From Gordionus sp. m RMFG-2023 (taxonomy: Eukaryota; Nematomorpha; Gordioida; Chordodea; Parachordodidae): a DNA stretch of 64,000 nucleotides. Below are positions 22,673-33,515 of the stretch, piece by piece. The stretch is from assembly GCF_954871325.1 (NCBI RefSeq), contig NC_088775.1, positions 30,729,561 through 30,793,560 on the forward strand, read 5' to 3'. Position 1 is the stretch's first letter, and each line of letters opens with the position of its first letter. The translations under genes were made by a program, and so were the position numbers. A model generated the notes under the pieces. It had not been told where the DNA came from. It did no database searches and saw only the letters and a list, made by a program, of their open reading frames with translations.

Positions 22673-25600
22673 TCTCCTAAATTTAACTTACATTTCCATC
22701 TCCTTTAAAAATTTGTAGGCAATATTATACATTTTTTTATAAAAAATTATTTAATATTTCAAAAAATCTTAAATAAAAAAAAAGAAATTAATTTTATAAT
22801 AAAATAAAAAACCAAATCGCCTATCTGGCACCTAATTAAGGAGTGGGGGATTTTTTAAATTTTCTTTGCATCTAATTCATTGTTTTATTTATTTTATTTT
22901 TTCAACTCCGCTTTGAAATTATTTTTATTTCATTTATTTAAATCTTTATAAATCATATGTATGACTTAAATTTTATAATTACAATGAAAAAATCGAATAA
23001 ATAAAAAAAATTTTTGGATCAACAAATTCATTGTTTCATTTATTTTATTATTTAATATTTTTATAAAAATAAAAATATATTTTTTGTGATTTTAAATATA
23101 ATAAAATCAGGAAAATAATAGTTCATAAATATAGGAATAGGAAGGAGTTTATGCTACGAGCAACCTATTTCAAAATATAATTTTAGGAATTATTTTTTCT
23201 ATTCATGTTATTAAAATTTCCGTTTACGTAGAAATAGCTTCACTCATAAAAAAGTGGCGCTTGAATTGTTGCATATTCAATAGGTCTTTTAAATATCTAT
23301 CGATTTATCTGTAATAACCATATATTTAACTAATAAGTTCAATAAGAAATAACTTAAGATACATGGGCCTCGTGCTCATAGCAGATTTAGTCTAATTTTA
23401 CAACCAAGCGCCAGGTCTGGGTATTACACAACCAACCAATTAATAATACTAATATAAGTAATCGAGTTTCATAAAATTTAAGATAAACTGTTGAGTTCAC
23501 GACTCAAACTAGTTCACGACTCAAGTTCATAACTCGAGTTCATGACTCAAAATCAAAACTCAAGTTCATGACTCAAGATCAAAACTCAAGTTCATGACTC
23601 AAGATAAAAACTCAAGTTCATGACTCAAGTTCAGAACTCGAGTCGACACTTGAGTTCACGACTCAAGTTCGGAACTCGAGTCATAAAAATGAGTCGACTA
23701 ATCGACTCAAAATTCGACTTGAGTTTTGAGTCTAGTTATTGCGACTTCGACTCGGAGTCGTAGTCGGGTGAACTCGACTTTTTAACAACATATCATGGAT
23801 AACATTGATAATTTATCATATCAACAAATGAAAGATTTAATTCAAAAGAAAGTTGAAAAGAACAAAATTACGCGTATTTTTGAATTGTTCAATGCTAAGT
23901 CTGACAGACTTGAATCTTCGAGAGAATATCTTGACAGACTTAAGGGTTGTGGTGCTGGGCTCAATTAATAGCTATTCAGTTTATTATTAATTGTCGAAAT
24001 GAAAAACTAAAATAAGATTGATTGAAGAAAACACAACAGAACTTAATATCATTGAGGACATTGTTGTCAAATGTCAATCTATGGAAATAAATAATAATAA
24101 AATCTTTGTAGAAAAAGATTAATGGAGAAGAAATGATGGCGCAGATTGGCAAGGTTGTTCGTCGTGGAAAGATAACAAGCAGGTTTTTAAGGCAAACAAC
24201 AACAACTGCAAAAAACAAGATATAATACAAACACCTTACAATCTTAGACCAAGAAATAAGATTAACTTTATTAATGATTTTATGATTGACATACAACTTA
24301 ATAATCTAAATTTTTCTTTTATGATAGATACTGGTTCTCCAGTGACATCCTTGCCCATCAAAGATTTTGAAAAGCTGACCAATTATGAAGATGTTGAGTT
24401 GAAAAGTTGTTCGAGAAAATTATTCTCATATGAAGGATCACTGATCACAGTCATCGGTCAAGTAAGTGATTGTAAGGTTAAATATTTTAATACGATTAAA
24501 TATTTAGATTTTTATGTTTTGGAAGGGGAAGGACCACCTTTATGTGGTCAAGACTGGATCAAAGAATTTGACATAATTAAGTTCAACTCTGATAGTACCA
24601 CTATTAATAAACTAGATATAGGTGATAGGATAAATTTTTTAAGTTTTGACAATCCTTGCAATAATAATGATAAATTTTATAAAGATAAAATCGTTATTCA
24701 GTCGATATTTACTGAAAAAGGGTGTGTTAAAGCGAGTTTTGATAAGATTAATTAAAAGTTTTAATTGTATTTTTAATAGCAATATTGGCAAAGTTAAAAA
24801 TTTACAAATAGATATTTTGTTAAAGGATGATTTTAAACCAAGATTTTTGAAGGCTAGGAGAGTGCCTTTTGAATTAGGGGAAGAATTAGAGGTCACATTA
24901 GAACAATGGCGTCAACAGGGTATAATAACCCCTGTGAGATTTTCTCAATGGGCCACTCCTTTAGTTTTGGTTAAAAAGAAAGATAATGCGTTGAGAGTTT
25001 GTGCTGATTTTAGAGTAACCGTAAATCCACAATTAGAAAGGTTTGAATATCCTCTTCCAAGGATAAGTGACATAATTGCTAAAGTAGGAATTGGAAAAAT
25101 ATTCTCGAAAATAGATTTTTCCTCGGCATATTTGCAAATTTCTGTTTCTAAAGAAACTTCCGAATTATAGACCGTTTCAACCCACAAGGGTCTTTTTCAA
25201 TTTAACAGGTTACCTTTTGGTCTAACAGTATCAAATGCTTATTTTCAAAAGACCATGGACGAAATTTTTTCTGACATTAACGGCGTTATTTATTATTTAG
25301 ATGATTTGCTAATTTTTGGTAAGGATAAAGAAGATCATTTTAACAAGAAAAGTGTTTATAAGAATGTTGGAATATGGTTTGATTGGAAATATTAAAAAAA
25401 GTGAATTTAGTAAAGATAGTATTAGATAGTATTAGATATTTAGGTTACTTAATAAGTGACAAAGGGATACAGCTAATCAAAGAAAAGATTTATCCGATAA
25501 GTACCATGACTGAACCTAATAATAAGAATGAATTACATTCTTGGCTGGGTCTTATGAATTATTATTCGAGATTTATAAGAGGTTTTTCGAAATTAGCAAC

Positions 25601-26675
25601 TAATTTATATGAATTGCTTAAAAAGGGTAAAAATGTTCACTGGGGAGTTAAAGAAAAAGCTAGTTTTTACGAGATTAGAGAAAGATTGTGTAATGCACCA
25701 GTTCTTGCGTATTATGATAGAAATAAAAATTTGTTTATTTCAACTGATGCTTCAAATAAAGGCATGAGTGCAGTCTTATTTCATGTAGAAGAAGAAAAGA
25801 CCAATTGAATTTATGTCCAAAGCTTGGGCTGGTGCTGAAAAAGGTTATTCTATTATTGAGAAAGAAGGATTATCTATTGTTTTAGCTATTAAGAAATGGA
25901 GGGAATATGTAGTGGGGAGAAAAGTTAAGATTTTTACGGATCATAAACCTCTTGTTAATTTGTTTGGATCAGATCCAGTTATAACTATACAATGTCTCTA
26001 AGGTTACAAAAATCAGCCTTTTGTTTAGCTGGATTTGATTTTGACATTTATTATAGGAGGGGTAAAGATCAGATTATTCCTGATGGGTTATCAAGGCTAA
26101 TTGATAAAGATGTAGTGTGTTTTTTTAGTGTTGATGATTTTGAGAAAGATGTAATAATAATTAATAATTTAGATATGATAAAAAAAAGAAACTTTGGTAG
26201 ATACTGAATTAATAAGAGTTAAGAAATTCGTTTTGAAGGGAGATGGAGATCATTCGCAGATTAAAGGTTATAAGGCGTTGGTAAAATTGTTGAACATTAA
26301 GAATGATTGTATTTAGGGAGAACAAATTGTTGTTCCTCATAGGAAAAGATTTTCTTAAGGTGCTACATGAGGGTCATATTGGGTTGCAAGGATGTTAGAT
26401 ACGATGGAAAGATATTTTTGGTGGCCTGGATTGACTAAAGATATTAAAGAAATGGTTTTTAGTTGCAATATGTGTATGGTTAATGCGCCTAAATTACCGA
26501 AAGTTAAACAAAATTATTGGGTAGAGCCGAACGTGACATGGTACCGAGTTTATGTTGATTTTTATGGCCCTATAAAGAATTTTTATGGATTTGTAATGAT
26601 TGATGGGTACTCTCGCTGGCTGGAGATTATAAAAGTTAAGAACGTTAACTCTTTTACCGCTATTTGGGTTTTAAA

Positions 26676-29600
26676 CAGGGTTGCCAGGTCAAAATTTTCA
26701 AATTGCGGGAGAAATTTGGTTTTATGCGGGAGAAATATAAAAATTGCGGTAGAAATATAAAAAGTGCTACAAAAAAATTTCTTGCCGGCCTTCGGCCCGC
26801 AAAGTGCCGGCCTTCCGGGATTTTGAATTGACTTAATTATCCGCCTATTATTTTTTATAATTAGTTTATATAAATACAAAGTCGGTAACTATTTTTTAAA
26901 ATAAAATAACATCTTGATTTAATAAAATATATTAATTTATAAAAAAAACCAACGATCTTTTTTAAATATATAAGAATGTAAACAAGATAAAATTTTATTT
27001 AAAAAAAACAATTTTAATTTTACAATTAAAAAAATATTTTATGTGAATGTCCCCCAAAACGACCGCTTGGAAATCTACCATGTGTGTGTATAACATTATA
27101 GGGATAGGCGCTTAATTATCACTTATTAGGTTTAAATACATAATTAGGTACTCCAAAAATAAGAAATAATACAGATGCAACTAGAGTTGCGGCAATTTTA
27201 ATCACTTATCTTGTAGTACAACATTCACAGAGATTATCATCACAATGTTGGTAGAATCTTTTCCCCATAATATTTAACGACTCTAATATAAATGAAAACT
27301 ATACTTGTAGAACAAAAATGAGCAAGGCTATCATCAATGTTTTAGGACCTAAATCCAGGAGGTAAATTCTTGACGATTTAAAAGATGGACATACATATGG
27401 AATTCTAACAGATGCATCTAATAAGTGAAATATTAAAATATTTCCCTTGATCCTCCGCTATTTCAACAAAATTAAGGTCGATAGCTAACCATATAATGGT
27501 AAATATAGCAGATTCGGGTTATCAATAAATTGCATGTCAGCTTTCTGATCTGATAATGCCTCAGTGAATTTGGAAAAAACCAAAGCGTATTTACAGAGTT
27601 GGGTCAGCACAATGTTGGTTTTGATATGTTCCTAATGCCCGCCATCGATAGAATTTTATTTTATAAACCTTTAAAAAAATATTTCTTAAATAAAGATTAT
27701 AAAAGCTGTCCTAACATTTTGAAATTTTTTTATCAATAATGAATGGCAGAGGTATATTTAGGAATGATTTCACATGTAGGAAATCTACTACATGCTGTTA
27801 ATGTGTAGTTGCAATCAGAAGAATCTTAATAAAAATTCACAAAATTATGTATCAGCATCTTTACAGTTAAAAATTGACAATAAATTTTATGGCTCTATTG
27901 CGAAAACTTAATTATATTTTATTTGAGATTTAAATAATAGACCGTCGTTATTGAGATATTTATAAAATTCCTGGCATGACATAATATATATTTGTTTAAT
28001 CATTAACTCGGCCTTTGATGTTGTTAAAGCAATTCGATTTCTCTCCTTTTTCCAGTCAGTCCTAATCAGGCTAAAAATGCGCTCGGATGAGGCATTAGAA
28101 TGTGCTGCAGATGTGTTCATCTTTACAGTTAAAAATTAACAATAAATTTTATGGCGCCATTGCTAAAACTTAATTATATTTTATTTGAGATTTAAATAAT
28201 AGAACTAAATGTTTACCGTCGTTCTTGAGATATTTATAAAATTCCTGGCATGACATATTATATATTTGTTTAACCATTAGCTCGGCCTCTAATGTTATTA
28301 AAGCAATTCGATTTCTTTTATTTTTCCAGGCAGTCCTATTCAGGCTAAAAATGCCTAGGATGAGCCATTAGAATGAGGTAAGGAGACATACTCGCATATT
28401 TTTTCCAAGCATGGGGATTTATCGTTATTACGAAAAAATTAAACCCATTTTCCTCTGCTTTAAGACCATCTAACTTTAAGTATTTTGGCGAATCGTAAAA
28501 AATAAAGAGAATTACAATCTCCTCAAACAAGTTTTAATATAATATTTTTAGCAATAGCGCCATAAAATTTATTATCAATTTTTAACTGTAGAGATGAACA
28601 GAGCTGTAGCATGATTTGTGAATCTTTTTAATAAAGAATATTATGATTGCAACTGAATATTAACTGCATGAGGTAGATTTCCTACATGTGAAACGAATCC
28701 CAAATATGCTTCTGCCATTTCATACTCGAAAAAATTTTTGAAATTTAGGACAGCTTTTAAAATCTTTATAAAAAGTATTTTTTTAAGGGTTTGTAAAATT
28801 TTAAAATTCTATCGATGGCAGGTATTAATGACAACCACCTGATAGGTATATATCGCAACAACTCACATCATTCCAAGTCAGACCACTTCACCAACTCTTT
28901 TAATTTATTAACTCTTTTAGTTGATTAACTAAATTCGTTAAAACACTTCATCAAATTTAGACATCCACAGATAGTACATTCATTGCTTTCTTGCAAGAAT
29001 TATGGATATACAGCCAACTGATATTAATTCATTCTTGTGCTGCCTCAATTCAGTAACTTTGGTTTTAGCCAAAATTTTCAGAGGCATTATCAGCGCAAAA
29101 AGCTGACTTGCAAATCATTGATAACTCTGAATCAGCTATATTTACCATTATGTGGCTAGCTACATCGTTGGATTTTTCACTATCCAAGGAAAAAATTTTA
29201 ACACTTTTATTGAAATGTTCTTATTCTTGTTGAAATAGCGAAGAATCGAGGAAAATGTTTTAATATTTCCCTTATTAGATGCATCTGTTAGAATTGCATA
29301 TGGATGCCAATTTTTCAAATCATCTAGAATTGACCTTTAGGATTCAGGTACTAAAACACTTGTGATAGCCTTGCTCATTTTTGTTCTGCCACAAGTAAGG
29401 TTTGCACTTATATTGGAGTCGTTAAACATCAGGAGAAAAAAATTCGACCCACATTGTGATGATATAGCTCTGTGAATGTTGAACTACATGATAGATATAT
29501 AGGATTTCCGCAAATGTAGTTGCATCTGTATTATTTATTATTTTTGAGAATATTTTTGTATTGCAATCGATGTTGATATACTCCCCTGTACTGACTTATA

Positions 29601-29906
29601 TGAATGAAATGATGTTGATTTATTATTGGATAAAAATAAAACAGTAAAGAAATTTACAAACTAGACATGTTTTTCGAATAAATATTTAAAATTTATTTTA
29701 AAAATATAAAAATAATTAATTAATGTCTCTCAAAATTATTATTTATACATATTAAAAATGTTAAAATACTTTTAAAAAAAATTGCGGGAGAAATTAAAAA
29801 GTTGCGGGGGATTTTTGCCATTTCCAGTTGCGGGAGAGAGATGTCTGCGTGTAAACTAAAAAGTTGAGGGAGTTTACCGCTGATGGGGGGAGACATGGCA
29901 ACCCTG
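26676..29906 (-). mobile_element. hAT element with two converging transposase arms, copy 2 (family T)
   Basis: The target duplication GTTTTAAA is perfect (26668-26675 and 29907-29914). The left end is CAGGGTTGCCAGGTCAAAAT and the right end the complement of CAGGGTTGCCATGTCTCCCC, so it is inverted relative to the copy at 4518-11129. The left arm (27140-27880) matches the right arm of copy 1 and the right arm (28130-29600) matches the left arm of copy 1. A roughly 270-base segment with the transposase C-terminus is tandemly doubled at 27855-28380. All coding parts are decayed. Confidence 0.9.
27908..28120 (-). pseudogene. hAT transposase C-terminal (dimerisation) fragment
   Basis: The frame contains SAAHSNASSERIFSLIRTDW and KKERNRIALTTSKAELMIKQ, the hAT dimerisation motif (SxxSERxFS) followed by the RNR segment. 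A second, more decayed copy lies at about 28250-28370. The ends of the frame are outside the domain. Confidence 0.75.
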
Positions 29907-30217
29907 GTTTTAAATAATATATTTCCCAGATTTGGTCATCCAGTAGAGTTGGTATCCGACAATGGACCAGCTTTTAGGTCGTTTGATTTTAAAACTTTTT
30001 AATAAAAAAAGGTATTAAACATATTTGTACTCCTGCATACCATCCTTCTTCAAATTTTATGGCTGAAAGAGCAGTACGATCTGCAAAAAATATGATTTAT
30101 AAATTAGGTGGCTGAAGGGGATCGTCCAACTCGATAAGCGAGGAAATAGAATCGGTAAAGGATATTCGAGATAAAAGAAAGCACGCAATTGCCATTAGGA
30201 AGGGGGGGGTGAAAATC

Positions 30218-31381
30218 CTAGTCCACCCCGGTAAGCGGGCATAGAGGCGAGGGACCAATTGAAATCGGAAAATTTAAGCCTAAAAGGGATTCGATAAAAT
30301 GTTTAAATTTTAATTCGAAGACCTTAATGAGAGTATTGTACTGGAAAACGGGGGAAGATTTAAATAAATGTAAGAATTTCGGTAGAAAAAGACATTTTTT
30401 GGTGAGAAAGAAGAACTGATGCTTGAGGAGATGAGGAAGATTCTTGAGTGAATTGGAAAGGGACTGGATCAAATCGTCAAAAGTTTTTTGACAAAAGGAA
30501 GTTGAAAAACCGATAGGGGAACCTAAAAGACAGAGTTCCTCATGCGGAATGATTGTAAAATCTAAGGGAGGGATAAAATCCTTATTGTTGAGGGAGGAAA
30601 TTTCACACTTTTTCCTATTTAGGGAAAGACCAATTTTAGAAGCTTCCATTTCAACGTACTCTATGGCCGACATAACATTGGATAAAGAACCGCCAAAAGA
30701 GCCATCGTCGAGATACCATAAATTAAGGTCTAATTTGAAATCAGACTTTAAATTTTTGATCAAATCCTGAATCCCTATAATAAAGAGCAAGGGACCTAGT
30801 GGATCACCTTGCTGAATCCTCTCTCCGGAGGATATGGAAAATTCCCCGAATTTGAGTAACGAAGGGAATTCATAACAGGAATTAAGGAAATTCCAGTATT
30901 TTGGGAAATGGTGTAAAAAAGATAGTAAGAATGCCCTCCTATGGATGGCGTTGAAGGCATTCCTGAAGTCTAACTTGCAGAAAACCTTATCGGCCTCAGT
31001 ATTTATAAAAATACGCGCAACATGTGAGGCCACTTCACACCCACCTCTCACTCCAAATCCTAACTGTGAAGGAAATAAGAAGGAACTGGCCTTAGGCCGA
31101 ATCCTATTTACAATAGCCTTGGCGACTAAACGACGAAAGAATGACCCTATGGGTCTAATGCCACCATCCGGTTTGGTTAAAGAAACAAGACGTGCGCCAA
31201 AAAGAATAGGACGAATACAAAGAGGAACTTCGCATACGAGGATATTATTGCAAAGTTCAGTTAATGATTTCAGCAAAGGGTCAATAAAACCACTATCAAT
31301 GCATTGAATTAAATCCACAAAAAACCAGGTCTGAAGCCGTCCAACCCACCTGTCGTCCCTTTTTAAAAAGACTTTAAGCAT
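30218..31381 (-). CDS. Reverse transcriptase polymerase domain
   Basis: A 387-residue frame with motifs in the right order: fingers GGIRPIGSFFRRLVAKAI at about residue 75, motif A DFRNAF at about 145, motif B GERIQQGDPLGP at about 190, the catalytic YLDD at about 225, and the thumb LCLLGSPIGF at about 285. The aspartates expected for catalysis are present. It overlaps the upstream frame (31363-32076) by a few codons. It would copy the element's RNA into DNA. The likely start codon lies in that upstream frame, so the methionine at 31381 is only the first in this frame. Confidence 0.85.
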   Translation of the reverse strand: MLKVFLKRDDRWVGRLQTWFFVDLIQCIDSGFIDPLLKSLTELCNNILVCEVPLCIRPILFGARLVSLTKPDGGIRPIGSFFRRLVAKAIVNRIRPKASSFLFPSQLGFGVRGGCEVASHVARIFINTEADKVFCKLDFRNAFNAIHRRAFLLSFLHHFPKYWNFLNSCYEFPSLLKFGEFSISSGERIQQGDPLGPLLFIIGIQDLIKNLKSDFKLDLNLWYLDDGSFGGSLSNVMSAIEYVEMEASKIGLSLNRKKCEISSLNNKDFIPPLDFTIIPHEELCLLGSPIGFSTSFCQKTFDDLIQSLSNSLKNLPHLLKHQFFFLTKKCLFLPKFLHLFKSSPVFQYNTLIKVFELKFKHFIESLLGLNFPISIGPSPLCPLTGVD

Positions 31382-32076
31382 TTAAGTACTTCATCACAGG
31401 TAAAAGGAATAGGGGAAGAGGCATGCGGGTGAATGTTATAGGGGGAAGCTAGTGGATGTTTTTCAAGAAGTTGTTGAAAGATAGTAATGTTGATAGGTGA
31501 AATAATATCATTGGAAGTCAATATTCGGGCAGCACCGCTAATATCTCCAAGATCTAATTTTTCAGAGATCAATTTACAACGGAAGGAGTTGGGATTTAAA
31601 GAGTTAGATGGAGAAAATTCATCGATAATCGTATTTCCAAAAAATTTCTCCTTGATTGAGGCAGATAAGTTATTTATTCTATTCTTGGGCTTAACTAAAA
31701 CTCGAAAGCAGAAACTAATTAAATCTAACCACAAGGGTATTGAGGAGAAATCTGAGTTTAAATTATTCATAAGAGACGTAAGGAACCTTGAGATAGACTC
31801 TCGAGCGGCTATAGGGATCCTAGAAAGAACTGGGGGCTTGTGCGAATTAAGGAATAAATCAACAGAGCTTGAGGAACAACAAGCCGGACTCGGGTCATAC
31901 GAGTGAGGGGAGTTAATAAAAGGATCTGGGCCGTAGGAGAGGGGAAATTTTCCAGAATTGTGGCAAGCGGGTGAACCATGTTTCCTAAACACGCCATTTA
32001 AATTAAGCGAAATTATTTTTAAGCATACTTGACAACAAGAGTTTACCATGGGATGGCTTTGAAAGGGAGAAAACAA
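31363..32076 (-). CDS. N-terminal region of the reverse-transcriptase element
   Basis: 237 residues starting MFSPFQSHPMVNSCCQVCLK, with helical segments (RESISRFLTSLMNNL, LWLDLISFCFRVLVKPKNRI) and ending in IPFTCDEVLKCLKSF, which in related proteins directly precedes the polymerase. No zinc finger or endonuclease is evident beyond two paired cysteines near the start. Function unknown. Confidence 0.6.
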   Translation of the reverse strand: MFSPFQSHPMVNSCCQVCLKIISLNLNGVFRKHGSPACHNSGKFPLSYGPDPFINSPHSYDPSPACCSSSSVDLFLNSHKPPVLSRIPIAARESISRFLTSLMNNLNSDFSSIPLWLDLISFCFRVLVKPKNRINNLSASIKEKFFGNTIIDEFSPSNSLNPNSFRCKLISEKLDLGDISGAARILTSNDIISPINITIFQQLLEKHPLASPYNIHPHASSPIPFTCDEVLKCLKSF

Positions 32077-32080
32077 AAAA

Positions 32081-32449
32081 AAATATTAACGGATATAACT
32101 TTGAATGGGATAAAAAAAGAAGATATTAACTAGGGAAATGGGGAAATAAGGGATGTTATTTATACCATATTATTTTAACAATAAATAAAATCTATATTCT
32201 CTAAAATTTAATTAAAATTATTATTTTTAACACTCAATAAGATATATTGAGTGATCATAAAAATGGAAGGTTTGGGGGGCAAATTTTTTTCTTCTTTCTA
32301 CACTAAATAGATTAATTTACAATTTATTAAACATTGATAAAATGTTTAGAATAATGTTTTCAGCCGCTTATTAACCATAAATTTGGCCAAAATTCTGTTA
32401 CTAATATTCTTTCATTTATGCTGACTATAGTGATTTGATACTAATAAAG
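32081..32449. other. AT-rich stretch without recognised content
   Basis: No gene is seen. The right part may belong to the MITE that ends at 32559. Confidence 0.4.
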
Positions 32450-32559
32450 CACATAATATTAGCAAAATTTAAAAATAGGGTTTGGGGGCGAAGCCCCCAA
32501 AAAAATTTATAAACCCCCCCCCCCCCCCCCCCCATAGATAAATTCTGGCTACGCCACTT
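32450..32559 (-). mobile_element. hAT MITE, family H, partial copy
   Basis: The right edge is the complement of AGTGGCGTAGCCAGAATTT, then a run of about 20 C on the + strand and TTGGGGGCGAAGCCCCCAA. The left end is not defined and may reach about 32260. Confidence 0.6.
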
Positions 32560-32689
32560 TCCCCCGTAAATTTATCATCGCTCTAGGACAAGGATCATGT
32601 ACTACCCCCTCTTGTAGCATATTCACGCATCTCTCCTTTTTGTTTTTCGTTGATAAAACCCCTCCCTTGTCCCTCTTAACCGTCTCTCC

Positions 32690-33080
32690 CCGACCCGTAC
32701 TGCAGTTTTTTCACTATCATATAGTCACAAATTCTTACAGTCTCTCGCCACATGCCCAATCTTTTGGCATCAAAAACATTCCATATTTTTCTCCTCCAAT
32801 TCCTTGAAACTGCCCGAACCCCGTCCATTCTCTCCCGCTCAATCGTTCTTACATTTGAAGCATTCTGCTCTCTGTGGAAAACCACTTTTGTTATTGTAAT
32901 TGTTCGTATTACATTCCTTCTTATTATGCCCAAATCTACCACAACCCGCACATCTATCTCTCTTGCTTACCAGGACAATAAGGGGCTATATGTCCCAACT
33001 TTCCACAACCAAAACATTTCGCCTCACGGCAATCTCTGAGCATATGACCTGGTTTACCACAATTATAACAATTCATTATT
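32690..33080 (-). pseudogene. Array of CCHC zinc knuckles, decayed
   Basis: On the minus strand at least four CX2CX4HX4C knuckles or parts of them can be read in a row: [42 protein letters not shown] and CQKIGHVARDC. They are no longer in one frame, so the gene is broken at several places. Knuckle arrays occur in retroelement gag proteins and in CNBP-like host proteins. Closeness to the reverse-transcriptase element on the same strand suggests a gag- or ORF1-like origin, but a MITE lies between and the link is inference. It is treated as a fossil. Confidence 0.6.
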
Positions 33081-33515
33081 CCTCTCTCTCGAGACTAAAA
33101 ATTTTGTCTTATTTCCAATCTCCTTCCCCGAGAATTCTCTCGGGCTCTCTATACGGTCTCAACACTTGATTATTTTCGAAACTTTGTTTATCAGAACCAT
33201 ATACATTCCTGTAATATCGCTGTACGTCCACCCCTTAATTAACTCCTGAACCAGTAACCAAGTAACTTTATCCATCATATCCTCTTCTCTATTATGTCCC
33301 TCAATAGTCAATGTTTGCCCTTTTATTCTTACGCTGCTACTCCTCCTCATTCTCCTGCCCCAAACTAAACTACATATCCATATTAATAGTATAACTAACG
33401 CTCCAAAAATATAATACTATATTTCCCAATATTTAAAATTTTAAACTTTTCATCCAGGCGTTATAAAAAATTTATGATTAATTTCAAAATAAAAATCTTG
33501 GTTATTTGTAATGTT

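Larger units (their letters stand above)
15075..23790 (+). mobile_element. Large hAT element with >1 kb inverted arms and spliced transposase
   Basis: The ends read CAGTTTTGTTAAACGACTC on the left and the reverse complement of TGTTGTTAAAAAGTCGAG on the right. From there inward about 1.1 kb (15075-16150) is repeated inverted at 22680-23790, including a field of short motifs (GAGTTCATGACTCAAG-like) and a shared non-coding block. The BED-finger transposase gene lies between the arms (16341-21102). A clear 8-base target duplication was not identified. The nested piggyBac-like and hAT insertions occupy 16626-19331. A third partial copy of the arm occurs at 21960-22320. Confidence 0.75.
23796..30115 (+). 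mobile_element. Ty3/Gypsy fossil C, split by a hAT insertion
   Basis: Parts in order: a gag-like start (MDNIDNLSYQQMKDLIQKKV, 23796), protease with MIDTGSPVTS (about 24321), reverse transcriptase (about 24800-25440, with YYLDDLL), RNase H (about 25735-26130) and integrase with a zinc finger and core (about 26390-26667, resuming at 29908-30110). The hAT at 26676-29906 interrupts the integrase. No LTRs were found; the left side abuts the large hAT and the right side a reverse-transcriptase element. It is broken, with several breaks, but long stretches stay open, so it is moderately old. The wording is close to the mag/K02A2.6-like branch and distinct from element B. Confidence 0.88.
30115..32080 (-). 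mobile_element. Reverse-transcriptase element of unassigned clade
   Basis: Two adjacent minus-strand frames (31363-32076, 237 residues, and 30218-31381, 387 residues) together hold one N-terminal region and one polymerase. The polymerase shows LVSLTKPDGGIRPIGSFFRR, CKLDFRNAFNAIHRR (motif A), ERIQQGDPLGPLLF (motif B) and NLWYLDDGSFGG (motif C), then GLSLNRKKCEI. No endonuclease, RNase H or integrase is visible and no LTRs were found, so a non-LTR element is likeliest. The GGIRPI and YLDDG wording differs from the RTE enzyme in this window. The 3' side at about 30115-30240 is G-rich and abuts Gypsy element C. GC content is higher than the surroundings. The element is at least slightly broken. 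Confidence 0.8.

Noticed and set aside
23796-30115. LTRs for Gypsy element C
   Set aside because: No direct repeats were found at either side; both sides abut other elements.
32520-32533. Long C run as an assembly error
   Set aside because: G or C runs sit at matching places in other copies of the same MITE, so the run is a family feature, though its exact length may be unreliable.
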